64,000 nt of DNA, taken from Firm-13 sp037143795. GTDB taxonomy: Bacteria > Bacillota > Clostridia > Saccharofermentanales > Saccharofermentanaceae. The stretch spans positions 62,001 through 126,000 of the forward strand of contig JBAWXZ010000007.1 of assembly GCA_037143795.1 (NCBI GenBank). The letters run 5' to 3'. A program made the position numbers and the translations under genes. Of the stretch, positions 9,616 through 18,079 are shown one piece after another; position 1 is the first letter of the stretch, and the number at the start of each line of letters is the position of its first letter. Below the pieces are notes generated by a model. It had not been told where the DNA came from and made no database searches. It was given only the letters and a program-made list of their open reading frames with translations.

Positions 9616-9683
9616 GATGAATCTGAAATCATGATGATTAGACAGATAATTCTTAAGAGGTGTTTCCCTTAACACTGTCAATA

Positions 9684-9720
9684 CCGCCGATTACTCCCCT
9701 GTCATTCCGGTAATCGACGG
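9684..9720. other. Inverted repeat between kdp operator region and MBL hydrolase gene
   Basis: Arms of 11 bp with one mismatch (CCGCCGATTAC at 9684-9694 and GTAATCGACGG at 9710-9720) surround a 15-nt loop. The element lies about 70 nt past the stop of the minus-strand hydrolase gene. It could end that transcript, but no T-run follows on either strand. A protein-binding dyad is the alternative. Confidence 0.4.
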
Positions 9721-9791
9721 GACGGATTGCCGGATCATACTGAATACTTTGGAAATATCCCTTCCCGCTGCCTCCTGGCAGATGGTACGGA

Positions 9792-10556
9792 TCAGGATCG
9801 GGTGATCCCTGCTTCCGCTAATTCTGCAATCCGCTTATTGGGATTATCCTTGAAAAGGCCCCCGTGGTAGCAGATGACCGCCGTGACATCAAACAACGTG
9901 AGTTTTTTCAAGGATTTGTTGTATTCCTCCAAATCCAGGCAGGTAAATCCGGGAGCATGCACAAGCATCCCCCCCTCTATATTCAGCGCGTCGCCGGCAA
10001 TGAGCGTTTTGCTCTGTTTATGGTACAGGCTGATATGTCCCGGTGTATGGCCGGGAGTAAAAATGACGATAATTCCCCCGCAGAACGGAAGCTCCTCACC
10101 ATCTTCGATCGTAGCATCAACATTCGCTTTCAGCTTCGTATAATTAGCCTTCAGGCTTTCGCACAAATCCTGCATTTGCTGCCTGCGGTCTTCCGGCAGT
10201 GCTTTCACCTGATTTTCCATCGATTTGAGCCGGATGGGAGGAAGATCCGCCTGAATATACGGCTTTTCATTTTCGTGGGCCAATATGGAGATGTGCCGGG
10301 ATGACTCTAGCACGAGACTTGCCAGTCCTCCGATATGATCAGTATCAGAATGCGTGATAATAATTTTGTTCAACCGCTCAAATGGCACGCCTGCTTTGAT
10401 AAAAGCTTCGCGGAACTGCTGCACCTGACGCGGAAACCCTGCATCAACAAGAACAACATCCTCGCTGTCCCAAACCAGGGCAGGATTGACAAATCCAGGT
10501 CCCGTCATAAGGTTCGCCGGTATTTCGAGCATCTCAACTCCATCAGCTATTCTCAT
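9792..10556 (-). CDS. Metallo-beta-lactamase-fold hydrolase (glyoxalase II-like)
   Basis: A 254-residue hydrolase with the metal-binding motif THSDTDHIGG, a second histidine in FTPGHTPGHIS and Asp in IAGDALNIEGG, and a terminal His in CYHGG. These supply a full binuclear metal site. A GTG at 10568 is in frame, but it lies inside the AGAAGGAG ribosome site, so the ATG at 10556 is preferred. The fold covers hydroxyacylglutathione hydrolases, lactonases and similar enzymes, and the substrate is not decided by the sequence. It is divergent from the next hydrolase gene. Confidence 0.85.
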   Translation of the reverse strand: MRIADGVEMLEIPANLMTGPGFVNPALVWDSEDVVLVDAGFPRQVQQFREAFIKAGVPFERLNKIIITHSDTDHIGGLASLVLESSRHISILAHENEKPYIQADLPPIRLKSMENQVKALPEDRRQQMQDLCESLKANYTKLKANVDATIEDGEELPFCGGIIVIFTPGHTPGHISLYHKQSKTLIAGDALNIEGGMLVHAPGFTCLDLEEYNKSLKKLTLFDVTAVICYHGGLFKDNPNKRIAELAEAGITRS

Positions 10557-10724
10557 ATAAACAATCACTCCTTCTGTATATAAAGATCCATTAATGTAAC
10601 CTTATCACAATGATATGAAAATACATGATAATATGGAGAAGTCTGTAGGACCACCTGTAATAATCCATTTTACAATTCCCATTATATGATACATAAACGC
10701 TCCCTGAAAGAAGGCTGAAACCAT

Positions 10725-11525
10725 ATGTATTTTGTAAAAAAGCTGAACACCGCACAGCCGCGCATCGGTCAGATTGCACTTTTCTGGCTTGGGCAGGCTG
10801 GTTTCCTGATCAAGAACAGCAACGGGGAAATCCTCGCACTCGACCCGTACTTCTCCGACATGGTTGAAAAAAACGAAGGTATAAAAAGGTTGATGATGCC
10901 TGTTATGGAACCGGAGGAATTGGACGCCGACATTATTCTGGTTACGCACTGCCATGGTGACCACCTGGATCTTGACAGTCTTCCTGCCATGCTGAAACCC
11001 GGCAGCGAACTGCTTTGCTGCAGTCAATCGTTCTCCGAATGCCAAAAGATCGGCATCCCGGAAGCGCAGATGACCGTCATGGAAGTCGGATCCGTCAAAA
11101 AGGCAAAGGGCTTCACTATCGAGGCTGTTTTTGCCGATCACGGTGACGGTGCACCGGCAGCCCTCGGATATATCGTTGAGACCGAAGGAATCCGGATCTA
11201 TTTCTCGGGAGACACAAGTTACCAGAGGGATCGCATGAAGCACGCATCCGATCAGGATATAGATATCCTGATAGTTCCGATCAACGGCGAATACGGAAAC
11301 ATGAATGAGCGGGACGCAGCCATGCTCGCAGCACAAGTACGGGCGAAGATTACGATACCCAGTCATTTCTGGCTTTTTGCCCGTCACAAGGGAAGCCCAT
11401 ATGAGTTTGAGCAGGAAATGAGAATCAATGTCCCTGAATGCAAAACCTATGTGATGTGCCAGGGTGAGTGTCTGTATTATCCGGATATTCTTCTGGAAAT
11501 ATACCGTTCAAGAATCAACTCGTGA
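10725..11525 (+). CDS. UlaG-like metallo-beta-lactamase-fold hydrolase
   Basis: A 266-residue protein with the beta-lactamase-like metal motif VTHCHGDHLD, Asp-containing SGDTSY and an N-terminal strand reading FWLGQAGFLIK, a pattern seen in UlaG-type (L-ascorbate-6-phosphate lactonase) proteins. AAGAAGG precedes the ATG. Unlike a true ula locus, no ascorbate PTS genes are nearby, so lactonase activity is only a guess. Its last 49 nt overlap the 3' end of the convergent YihY/BrkB gene. Confidence 0.8.
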   Translation: MYFVKKLNTAQPRIGQIALFWLGQAGFLIKNSNGEILALDPYFSDMVEKNEGIKRLMMPVMEPEELDADIILVTHCHGDHLDLDSLPAMLKPGSELLCCSQSFSECQKIGIPEAQMTVMEVGSVKKAKGFTIEAVFADHGDGAPAALGYIVETEGIRIYFSGDTSYQRDRMKHASDQDIDILIVPINGEYGNMNERDAAMLAAQVRAKITIPSHFWLFARHKGSPYEFEQEMRINVPECKTYVMCQGECLYYPDILLEIYRSRINS

Positions 11526-12406
11526 ATGATAGCCCCGGTCAGGATCGTCAGGCAGCAGAAGTAGAGCCATACCATAAGGACAATTATTCCTGTCAGGCTG
11601 CCGTACAATTTGGAAAATTGACCAAAATGATTTACATACCAGGAAACCGCGAAAGAGAAAAAAATCCAGCAGGATGCGGTAAATGCAGCCCCCGGCATAG
11701 CCCGGAAGAAGCCTCCTTTTCTGTGGGAAGCCAGATAGTGCAAAAGCGAAAATACCACAAACAGAAAAGTGAACGAGACAACATAGCGGATGATATGGAG
11801 GAATGTTCCGGAAAATACGGTTTGTCCGCTCCAAACCGCGATTTGCTGAAACAGCAGGTCGCCAAATGTAATCAGGATAATGGAAATCATAAGGGCAAGT
11901 ACAAGAAGCAGTGCAAAAAGAAGCCCCAAAATACGAAGCAGTATCGGATTGACCGACTTTTTGGTGGAATAGATCTGATTCAGGCCCTGCAGGATAACGG
12001 TAAAACCTTTCGAGGATGCCCAGATAAATCCCAGCATACTGATCGACAAAAAAGTAATATTCTGACTGGCTATGATTTCACCGAGAATATCGGAAATAAA
12101 GCTGAAAACAGGTGCAGGCATGGTATCCTGCAAAACCAGAAGGACATCCGTGCGAAAAGGAATGGATTCGGAAAGAAGCCCGAAAAGGCTGATAAGGAAA
12201 ATCAAAAACGGAACAAGAGCCAGAAGCAGATAGAATGCCGTCTCTGCGGACCGGCTGCTGATTCGATATCGATCCAGCCTTAGCCGGATCTTTTGCACAA
12301 CAGTATAAGACGGCCTTTTTGTCAGATGAAGGTAATGAACCTTACCTGCTTCCGTTTTGCGGGACATATAAATAGACATCCGTTCTTTTAATGATTTGTT
12401 TTTCAT
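11477..12406 (-). CDS. YihY/BrkB family inner-membrane protein
   Basis: A 309-residue integral membrane protein with about six hydrophobic segments. It carries the family pattern of an amphipathic N-terminus, the AETAFYLLLALVPFLIFL segment, FIWASSKGFTVILQGLNQIY, and a C-terminal LYGSLTGIIVLMVWLYFC segment. Family members were once misnamed ribonuclease BN, and their molecular role is unknown. The 3' end overlaps the convergent UlaG-like gene by 49 nt, so no separate terminator fits between them. Confidence 0.87.
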   Translation of the reverse strand: MKNKSLKERMSIYMSRKTEAGKVHYLHLTKRPSYTVVQKIRLRLDRYRISSRSAETAFYLLLALVPFLIFLISLFGLLSESIPFRTDVLLVLQDTMPAPVFSFISDILGEIIASQNITFLSISMLGFIWASSKGFTVILQGLNQIYSTKKSVNPILLRILGLLFALLLVLALMISIILITFGDLLFQQIAVWSGQTVFSGTFLHIIRYVVSFTFLFVVFSLLHYLASHRKGGFFRAMPGAAFTASCWIFFSFAVSWYVNHFGQFSKLYGSLTGIIVLMVWLYFCCLTILTGAIIHELILERYISRRISG

Positions 12407-12455
12407 GCTTTGATACTACCATGAGGGATATCCGGCTGCAATCAACGAAACGAAA

Positions 12456-12464
12456 TGCTATACT
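12456..12464 (+). promoter_or_regulatory. Extended -10 promoter candidate for the GlpA-like operon
   Basis: TGCTATACT forms an extended -10 element (TGn plus TATACT) 45 nt before the start codon. The -35 region (CTGCAA at 12436-12441) matches poorly, as is usual for extended -10 promoters. Confidence 0.45.
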
Positions 12465-12508
12465 AAATCCAAATTATCCGGACACCGGAACACTGTTTTG
12501 GAGTGTAT

Positions 12509-14041
12509 ATGGCACAGACGTACGATGTAATAATTATTGGCGGGGGCGTAGTCGGCAGCGCGATTGCCCGGGAACTGTCCCGCTACAAGCTCAGAATTGC
12601 CGTCCTTGAAAAGGAACTCGATGTCTGCACCGAGACCAGCGGGCGAAATTCCGCAGTTCTTCACGCCGGATTCAATAACAGACCCGGCTCCCTGATGGCA
12701 AAGTTCTGCGTCGAAGGCAACCTGGAATTTGACCGGACCGCCAGGGAGCTTGACATCCCCTTCAAACGGACTGGCAAAGTTGTCGTCGGTTTCGATGAGG
12801 AAGATCTTGCCGGCCTGAAAGCATTAAAAGACCAGGGTGACCGTAATGGCTGTCCCGGTCTCGAACTGATAGATCATAAAAGGATCAAGGAACTGGCGCC
12901 TTTCATCGACGGGGAATTCGCCCTGCATTCCCCGATGACCGGTATTCTGAACACATTCACCTATACCATTGCCTTGGCAGAGAACGCACACCAAAACGGC
13001 GTCGAATACTTTTTCGACCGCGAAGTAACAGGCATTGTCCGCACCGGCCGGAGCGCGGACGGAATCCACAGCGTCAGCCCGGAATACGAAATCCAAACGA
13101 AATACGGTAAGCCTCCGGTACAAAACAGTCATTCCCGGTCGCCGCACGAATATTTCCATTCGAGATGGGTCATTAACAGCGCCGGATTACATGCCGACGA
13201 AATCGCCCGCATGCTTGGCAATTCGGACTATACCATTTATCCGTGCCGAGGCGAATATTTCATTCTTGACCGCAAGCTCGCCCCCTACCTGACAATGCCG
13301 GCTTATCCGGTACCGAATGCAAAAACAGGCGGGCTCGGTATTCACCTGACGCCTACAATCGACGGTACGATTCTGATCGGACCGAGTGCGGAATATATTG
13401 ATGCAAAAGACGATTATGCATCGACACAGTCCGTTATGGATCTGCTGATCGAAGACGGCGCACGGATATTCCCTCCGTTACAGGCCAATTCAATTATTCG
13501 AAGCTATACAGGAATCCGCCCGAAGCTTGTCAGCAAAAACACGGGCGGATACGCCGACTTTCTGATCGAAGAGCGGGACACGCATCCGCAGGCGATCAAC
13601 CTGATAGGAATTGAGTCGCCGGGTCTTACCAGCTCACTTCCGATCGCCCGCCGCATCGTCGAAATGATCGGCCGGAAGGAAGATCTCCGATCGAACCCGG
13701 ATTTTGATCCGGCCCGCAAAGGAATCCTCTGCTTCAAGGATCAGACAAGGGACATGCAGCGCAGCCTGATTCAATCCGACCCGGATTACGGCGAAATAAT
13801 CTGCCGATGCGAGACGGTTACACGGGCGGAAATCCTGGCAGCCATTCGCAATCCGCTCGGTGCAGCAACCCTTTCCGGTATCAAAGTCCGAACCAGGGCT
13901 ATGATGGGACGATGCCAGGGAGGATATTGCCAGACAAGGATTACGGAACTCCTTATGAAGGAAAAAAACCTGCAGCCTCAGGACGTGCTCTATCTGCGCA
14001 ATTCCTCAAACATGTTTACCGGGAGGGTGAGGGATATATGA
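12509..14041 (+). CDS. GlpA-like FAD-dependent dehydrogenase with C-terminal BFD [2Fe-2S] domain
   Basis: A 510-residue flavoprotein. The N-terminal dinucleotide-binding motif is IIGGGVVGSAIARELS, and the DAO-type fold continues to about residue 410. The C-terminal domain has a BFD-type cysteine set (ICRCETVTRAEI, then GRCQGGYC) expected to hold a [2Fe-2S] cluster. This matches the anaerobic glycerol-3-phosphate dehydrogenase subunit A / L-2-hydroxyglutarate oxidase group. A GTG two codons upstream is in frame, but TTGGAG sits 5 nt before the ATG at 12509. The stop overlaps the next gene by 4 nt. The electron donor could be glycerol-3-phosphate or another 2-hydroxy substrate. Confidence 0.85.
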   Translation: MAQTYDVIIIGGGVVGSAIARELSRYKLRIAVLEKELDVCTETSGRNSAVLHAGFNNRPGSLMAKFCVEGNLEFDRTARELDIPFKRTGKVVVGFDEEDLAGLKALKDQGDRNGCPGLELIDHKRIKELAPFIDGEFALHSPMTGILNTFTYTIALAENAHQNGVEYFFDREVTGIVRTGRSADGIHSVSPEYEIQTKYGKPPVQNSHSRSPHEYFHSRWVINSAGLHADEIARMLGNSDYTIYPCRGEYFILDRKLAPYLTMPAYPVPNAKTGGLGIHLTPTIDGTILIGPSAEYIDAKDDYASTQSVMDLLIEDGARIFPPLQANSIIRSYTGIRPKLVSKNTGGYADFLIEERDTHPQAINLIGIESPGLTSSLPIARRIVEMIGRKEDLRSNPDFDPARKGILCFKDQTRDMQRSLIQSDPDYGEIICRCETVTRAEILAAIRNPLGAATLSGIKVRTRAMMGRCQGGYCQTRITELLMKEKNLQPQDVLYLRNSSNMFTGRVRDI

Positions 14042-15294
14042 CAGCACACGACGTCATCATCATCGGCGGCGGACCTGCCGGGCTTGCCGCAGCCATTGAA
14101 CTGAAACACCTGGGTGTTGCGGACATTCTTATACTGGAACGCGAAAAAGAGCCGGGCGGCATACTGCGCCAATGCATACATGACGGATTTGGACTGCAGC
14201 GATTTAACGAATCCCTCAGTGGTCCGGAATATGCTGCGCGCTTTATTGACCAGGCAAAAGAGATGAAAATCGAATGCCTGACCAATACCTCCGTCCTGGA
14301 AATAACCCCCGGGAAAAAAGTCATTGCAGCATCGCGTCATGGCCTGGCAGCATACCAGGCACGGGCGGTTGTTTTGGCGATGGGCTGCCGTGAACGGACA
14401 CGCGAAGCGATCCGCATTCCCGGATCCCGATTAGCCGGCGTATATACGGCAGGAGTTGCCCAATCATACCTGAACCTTAAAAACATCATGGTCGGACGCT
14501 CGGCTGTCATACTCGGCTCCGGTGACATCGGGCTGATTATGGCACGCCGCCTGACGCTCGAAGGAGCAAAGGTGCATGCCGTTTTCGAGATACAGCCCCA
14601 TGCAAACGGCCTTCCCCGCAATATCGAACAGTGCCTCAACGACTTTAATATACCTCTGTTTCTCAGCCATACAGTTACGAATATCAAGGGACGCAACCGT
14701 CTCGAAGGCGTCACTGTCAGTCAGGTTGATGAGAATTTAAAGTTAATCCCCGGTACGGAAAAAGACTATGCCTGCGATACACTGATCATCTCAGTCGGCC
14801 TGATTCCAGAAAACGAATTGTCGGAGATGGCCGGCGTCATACTTGACCCCCGTACGCACGGGCCGCTGGTCGACGAAAATTACCAGACGACAGTTTCCGG
14901 AATCTTTGCCGCCGGCAACGTCCTCCAGGTCCATGACCTTGTTGATTTTGTGTCGCTGGAAGCAGAAAGACTGGCAGCATCTGTTGCCGGATATCTGCAA
15001 ACGGACACCCTGTTACCGGCGGACTCTGCCCCTGCAGAATTTATCCCGATTGAATCTGACCAGTCGATTGCCTTCACAGTTCCGCAGCACGTGAGCGGCA
15101 AGGCTGACTTTATCTTATCCCTGCGCGTCAGGCATCCGTCCCGCAATTGTCAGATCGTACTGCAGCAAGGTGATAAAATCATCCGGTCTGTCAAACTCCG
15201 CAAGGCCATCCCCGCGGAAATGATTCAGATCCCTGTCAAATCAGGCGATCTGGTCAGCCGGGAAAAAATAACGGCGGTACTCAAATATGAATAG
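14038..15294 (+). CDS. FAD/NAD(P)-dependent oxidoreductase, partner of GlpA-like protein
   Basis: A 418-residue pyridine-nucleotide-disulfide-type oxidoreductase fold with two Rossmann motifs: VIIIGGGPAGLAAAIEL at the N-terminus and AVILGSGDIGLIMARRL near residue 155, plus GIFAAGN near 300. The redox CxxC of thioredoxin-reductase-like enzymes is not visible. A longer frame reaches back to 13807 but overlaps the previous gene, and the ATG at 14038 (ATGA overlap, GGGAGGG upstream) is the sensible start. In Clostridia this protein type commonly lies between GlpA-like and DUF1667 proteins. The NAD(P) partner role is inference. Confidence 0.85.
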   Translation: MTAHDVIIIGGGPAGLAAAIELKHLGVADILILEREKEPGGILRQCIHDGFGLQRFNESLSGPEYAARFIDQAKEMKIECLTNTSVLEITPGKKVIAASRHGLAAYQARAVVLAMGCRERTREAIRIPGSRLAGVYTAGVAQSYLNLKNIMVGRSAVILGSGDIGLIMARRLTLEGAKVHAVFEIQPHANGLPRNIEQCLNDFNIPLFLSHTVTNIKGRNRLEGVTVSQVDENLKLIPGTEKDYACDTLIISVGLIPENELSEMAGVILDPRTHGPLVDENYQTTVSGIFAAGNVLQVHDLVDFVSLEAERLAASVAGYLQTDTLLPADSAPAEFIPIESDQSIAFTVPQHVSGKADFILSLRVRHPSRNCQIVLQQGDKIIRSVKLRKAIPAEMIQIPVKSGDLVSREKITAVLKYE

Positions 15295-15667
15295 ATCTTT
15301 TATATGCATCGTATGTCCTGTCGGATGTGAGATTGAAGCCAGGATTGAAGAATCGGGCGAAGAGCCGGTTATCCTGGAAATAGCCGGTGCAGGCTGCATC
15401 CGCGGCCGCACATATGTTGAAAACGAATTGAAAAACCCGATGCGCATTGTAACGTCTTCCGTGAGGGTAACCGGCGGAAATATGCCGATCACAAGCGTAC
15501 GGTTAACGGCACCTGTTCCACGGAACAGGATGATGGATGTGATCGGGGAGCTCCGGAAAATCACACTGACTGCGCCTGTATCAATCGGTCAAATTGTGAT
15601 TCCGGATATACTGGGACTGGGCTGTGACGTCATTATCACTAAATCTGTCGATATTAGTGATGAATAG
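15287..15667 (+). CDS. DUF1667 cysteine-rich protein of the GlpA-like operon
   Basis: A 126-residue protein beginning with a cysteine motif CIVCPVGC, with a further cysteine in GAGCIRGR. It recalls the cluster-binding start of molybdopterin oxidoreductases and defines the DUF1667 family. The arrangement GlpA-like, FAD oxidoreductase, DUF1667 is recurrent in anaerobes. This protein probably supplies an Fe-S relay or subunit analogous to GlpC. It overlaps the upstream gene by 8 nt with no strong ribosome site of its own, implying translational coupling. Confidence 0.82.
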   Translation: MNRSFICIVCPVGCEIEARIEESGEEPVILEIAGAGCIRGRTYVENELKNPMRIVTSSVRVTGGNMPITSVRLTAPVPRNRMMDVIGELRKITLTAPVSIGQIVIPDILGLGCDVIITKSVDISDE

Positions 15668-15741
15668 ATCTTTTCCCCTTATGAATGCAGCGATTCACAT
15701 GCCGGGTTTGCCGGATTCTGTTATTGAACGGGGATCCGTCG

Positions 15742-15770
15742 TTGCACCGCTGCGCATTTTATAACATAAT
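15742..15770 (+). promoter_or_regulatory. Possible promoter for the acyltransferase-like gene
   Basis: TTGCAC (15742-15747) and CATAAT (15765-15770) are separated by 17 bp, about 100 nt before the next start codon. The -10 is good and the -35 is partial. The 200-nt gap after the DUF1667 gene supports an independent transcript. Confidence 0.35.
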
Positions 15771-15871
15771 GGAAATATGTATATAGCGGTTGAATCTGTC
15801 GGCATGTATCTGTCCAAAGCTCGATTTGTGATGTCGCAGATAGATAATGTTGAATGCGGGGGGGAATCAGC

Positions 15872-16747
15872 ATGGTAAACAGGAAACGACGTTTCGGCGA
15901 CAGGAAAGATGGACGCCGCCTGCGGACCCTTGATCCCATAGAATCGCTTTCGCCCTATATCATGGTTACGAGGGGTGATGCCCTGACGTATCTTGCCGAT
16001 AAGTTTGAAACAACGGAAGTGGACCGGTATGTCCGCCAGAAACGCAGCAGCGGACTCGAAGGCTTTGGCATCCTCCACGTCATCATTGCTGCTTATGTCC
16101 GTATGCTGTCACAGAAACCACGCATCAACCGTTTTATCTCAGGACAGAAGGTTTTTGCCAGGGGAAAAATCGAAATCAATATGGTAATCAAGAAAAAACT
16201 CAGTGCCAATGATGCCGAAACAGTTATCAAAATATATTTTGAACATGCTGATACTGCAGAAGATGTTTACCGCCGCTTCGAAGATGCCCTGAATGAAGCC
16301 CTGGCAGAAGACGAAAATAACATCGTCGGGACAGCCAGAATATTGAATTATATCCCGGGATTGTTCAAAAAGTTTACCGTTTGGTTTTTACGGCTTCTGG
16401 ATTACTTCGGGCTTGTACCCCTTTCCTTACTCAAGGTCAGTCCTTTTCACGGTTCCATGTTTATTACTTCCCTTGGATCACTGGGAATACCTCCGGTCTT
16501 CCATCATCTGTACAACCTGGGCAATGTCCCTGTTTTTCTGGCTTTCGGAGCCAAAAGATATGAAAACCAGATCGATGATCTCGGCAAGGTCGTAAAGAAA
16601 AAGTATATTGACTATACTTTTGTCACGGATGAGCGCATCTGCGACGGCTTCTATTATGCCTCCGGCCTCAAATTATTCCGCGCATATCTTGCAAGGCCTT
16701 CTGTTCTTGATATTCCTCCGCTTGAAATTGTCAGCGACATCGACTGA
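15872..16747 (+). CDS. 2-oxoacid dehydrogenase acyltransferase-like protein lacking the catalytic His
   Basis: A 291-residue protein related to the catalytic domain of E2 acyltransferases and chloramphenicol acetyltransferase. The segments SMFITSLGSLGIPPVFHHLY and the C-terminal VTDERICDGFYYA match the trimer-core fold. In active enzymes the last motif reads HxxxDG, while here Glu stands at the His position, so classical acyl transfer by the His general base is not expected. No lipoyl domain is present. The ATG at 15872 follows a G-rich ribosome site, and an in-frame ATG at 15854 lacks one. The gene stands alone and converges with the flavodoxin gene at 9 nt distance. Function unknown. Confidence 0.75.
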   Translation: MVNRKRRFGDRKDGRRLRTLDPIESLSPYIMVTRGDALTYLADKFETTEVDRYVRQKRSSGLEGFGILHVIIAAYVRMLSQKPRINRFISGQKVFARGKIEINMVIKKKLSANDAETVIKIYFEHADTAEDVYRRFEDALNEALAEDENNIVGTARILNYIPGLFKKFTVWFLRLLDYFGLVPLSLLKVSPFHGSMFITSLGSLGIPPVFHHLYNLGNVPVFLAFGAKRYENQIDDLGKVVKKKYIDYTFVTDERICDGFYYASGLKLFRAYLARPSVLDIPPLEIVSDID

Positions 16748-16756
16748 ATTCAGGAC

Positions 16757-17182
16757 TCATTTGGCACTAATTGATTTTACATCCGTATATATTACGGATT
16801 TCGCGCCGCTCCTTGAAATCAGAGCCTTTGTTTTATCAGCACTTTTACTTGTGTCACCGCTGCCGGATGAAAGCACGACTTCGATGTTTTTGTCAATCGG
16901 GAGTAATTCAATGATGCTGTTCAGCGCGGGAGCCGGGTAACCGGCCCAGACAGGCACAGCAATAATTATTTTGTCAAATTTGTTCAGATCGTATTTTAAC
17001 GGCTCGATTTTGCTTTTCTTTTGGCGCATTGCCGCAAATGATCCAAAAACGTATGTACCGACCTTAGAGCGCGCTTTTTTCTCTTTTACTTCAACAAGGA
17101 CGGCCCCATGTTTTTTTGCTATTTTCGCAGCCAGTTTTCTGGTGTTTCCTGTATAGGAATAATAAACAACTACTGTTTTCAT
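16757..17182 (-). CDS. Flavodoxin-like protein
   Basis: A 141-residue single-domain flavodoxin fold. The FMN phosphate-binding loop is SYTGNTRK at residues 9-16, and the isoalloxazine-binding region includes VPVWAGYPAPA. AAAGGAAA precedes the ATG. It follows the AroE-like dehydrogenase by 29 nt in the same direction, so the two are probably co-transcribed. It may be a short-chain flavodoxin electron carrier or an NAD(P)H-dependent FMN protein. Confidence 0.87.
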   Translation of the reverse strand: MKTVVVYYSYTGNTRKLAAKIAKKHGAVLVEVKEKKARSKVGTYVFGSFAAMRQKKSKIEPLKYDLNKFDKIIIAVPVWAGYPAPALNSIIELLPIDKNIEVVLSSGSGDTSKSADKTKALISRSGAKSVIYTDVKSISAK

Positions 17183-17211
17183 GCGCGTTTCCTTTCTTAA
17201 TACCGTTATTT

Positions 17212-18066
17212 TTACTCAACAAATTCCTTTGCAAGAGCCTCTTTCATGACTTCGACGGGAGCATCTTTTCCGGTCCATAATTTGAATCCTATTCTTCCCT
17301 GATTAACCAGCATGCCCAGTCCGTCAAATGTGCGTGCACCGCGGGCTTTGGCTTTCTTAATGAATGCTGTCTGCGGTGGGTTGGGGATCACGTCGCAGAC
17401 CGCCATATCAGATTGAATCGTATCATAATCTATGTCCGGACAGCCGGTGTCGGGATAAAGACCGATACTCGTTGCCTGCACAAGGATGTCCGTCCCGGCC
17501 GGGATCTGATAGGTATGGTCCCAGAGAACAAAATCAGCTTTCACAGGTGTCCTGTCATTGAGAATTGCAGCAAGAATTTTACCCCTGCCTTCGTCCCTGT
17601 TTACCAGTGTAATATGGGCGGCCTGTGCCATCGCGAGTTCGACGGCTATTGCCCGGGCTGCACCACCCGCACCGAGAACAACAATGCGGCTGCCTTTTAT
17701 CTCTACTTTGCCGTCGCGAAGGGACATGATGAATCCTTTGCCATCGGTATTCTCCCCGTATGTTTCGCCGTTTTTGAGATAGATCGTATTTACGGCTCCG
17801 ATAATCTCAGCATCGGGTGCGATGTGGTCCAGATACCGGAGAACTTCCACCTTGTGGGGAATTGTGCAGTTAGCCCCCTTGTACCCCAGTGCCTTAAGCG
17901 ACTTCACTGCAATTTCAAGATCCACTGGCCTGACCTCCATCGTGATGTAACGGTAATCGAGTCCAAGTTCCCGAAACCCCGCTTCAATCATGACAACTGT
18001 AGGGTTCTCATCAACAGGGTATCCAAAAAGGCCTACCAGTTCACTTCTGTAGCTTTTTGCCGGCAT
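17212..18066 (-). CDS. AroE-like shikimate/quinate dehydrogenase family protein with altered substrate loop
   Basis: A 284-residue AroE-family protein. The NAD(P)-binding motif is VVLGAGGAARAIAVEL, the catalytic lysine motif is NCTIPHK, and GAVNTI and GENTDG are present. The N-terminal shikimate-carboxylate loop, normally HSxSPxMHN, reads ENPTVVMIE here, so both conserved serines are replaced (Asn and Thr). Because a second aroE exists in the shikimate operon at the right edge, this copy may act on quinate or an unrelated hydroxyacid. GGAGGG precedes the ATG. A dyad overlaps its ribosome-site region (18080-18103). Confidence 0.85.
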   Translation of the reverse strand: MPAKSYRSELVGLFGYPVDENPTVVMIEAGFRELGLDYRYITMEVRPVDLEIAVKSLKALGYKGANCTIPHKVEVLRYLDHIAPDAEIIGAVNTIYLKNGETYGENTDGKGFIMSLRDGKVEIKGSRIVVLGAGGAARAIAVELAMAQAAHITLVNRDEGRGKILAAILNDRTPVKADFVLWDHTYQIPAGTDILVQATSIGLYPDTGCPDIDYDTIQSDMAVCDVIPNPPQTAFIKKAKARGARTFDGLGMLVNQGRIGFKLWTGKDAPVEVMKEALAKEFVE

Positions 18067-18079
18067 AGGGTGATCCCTC

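Noticed and set aside
9513..9791. c-di-AMP (ydaO-type) riboswitch before kdpF
   Set aside because: The region lacks the conserved ydaO core sequences. The phased repeats explain the regulation better.
13807..14037. N-terminal extension of the FAD oxidoreductase gene
   Set aside because: The extension lies wholly inside the GlpA-like gene. The ATGA overlap with a ribosome site at 14038 is the standard arrangement.
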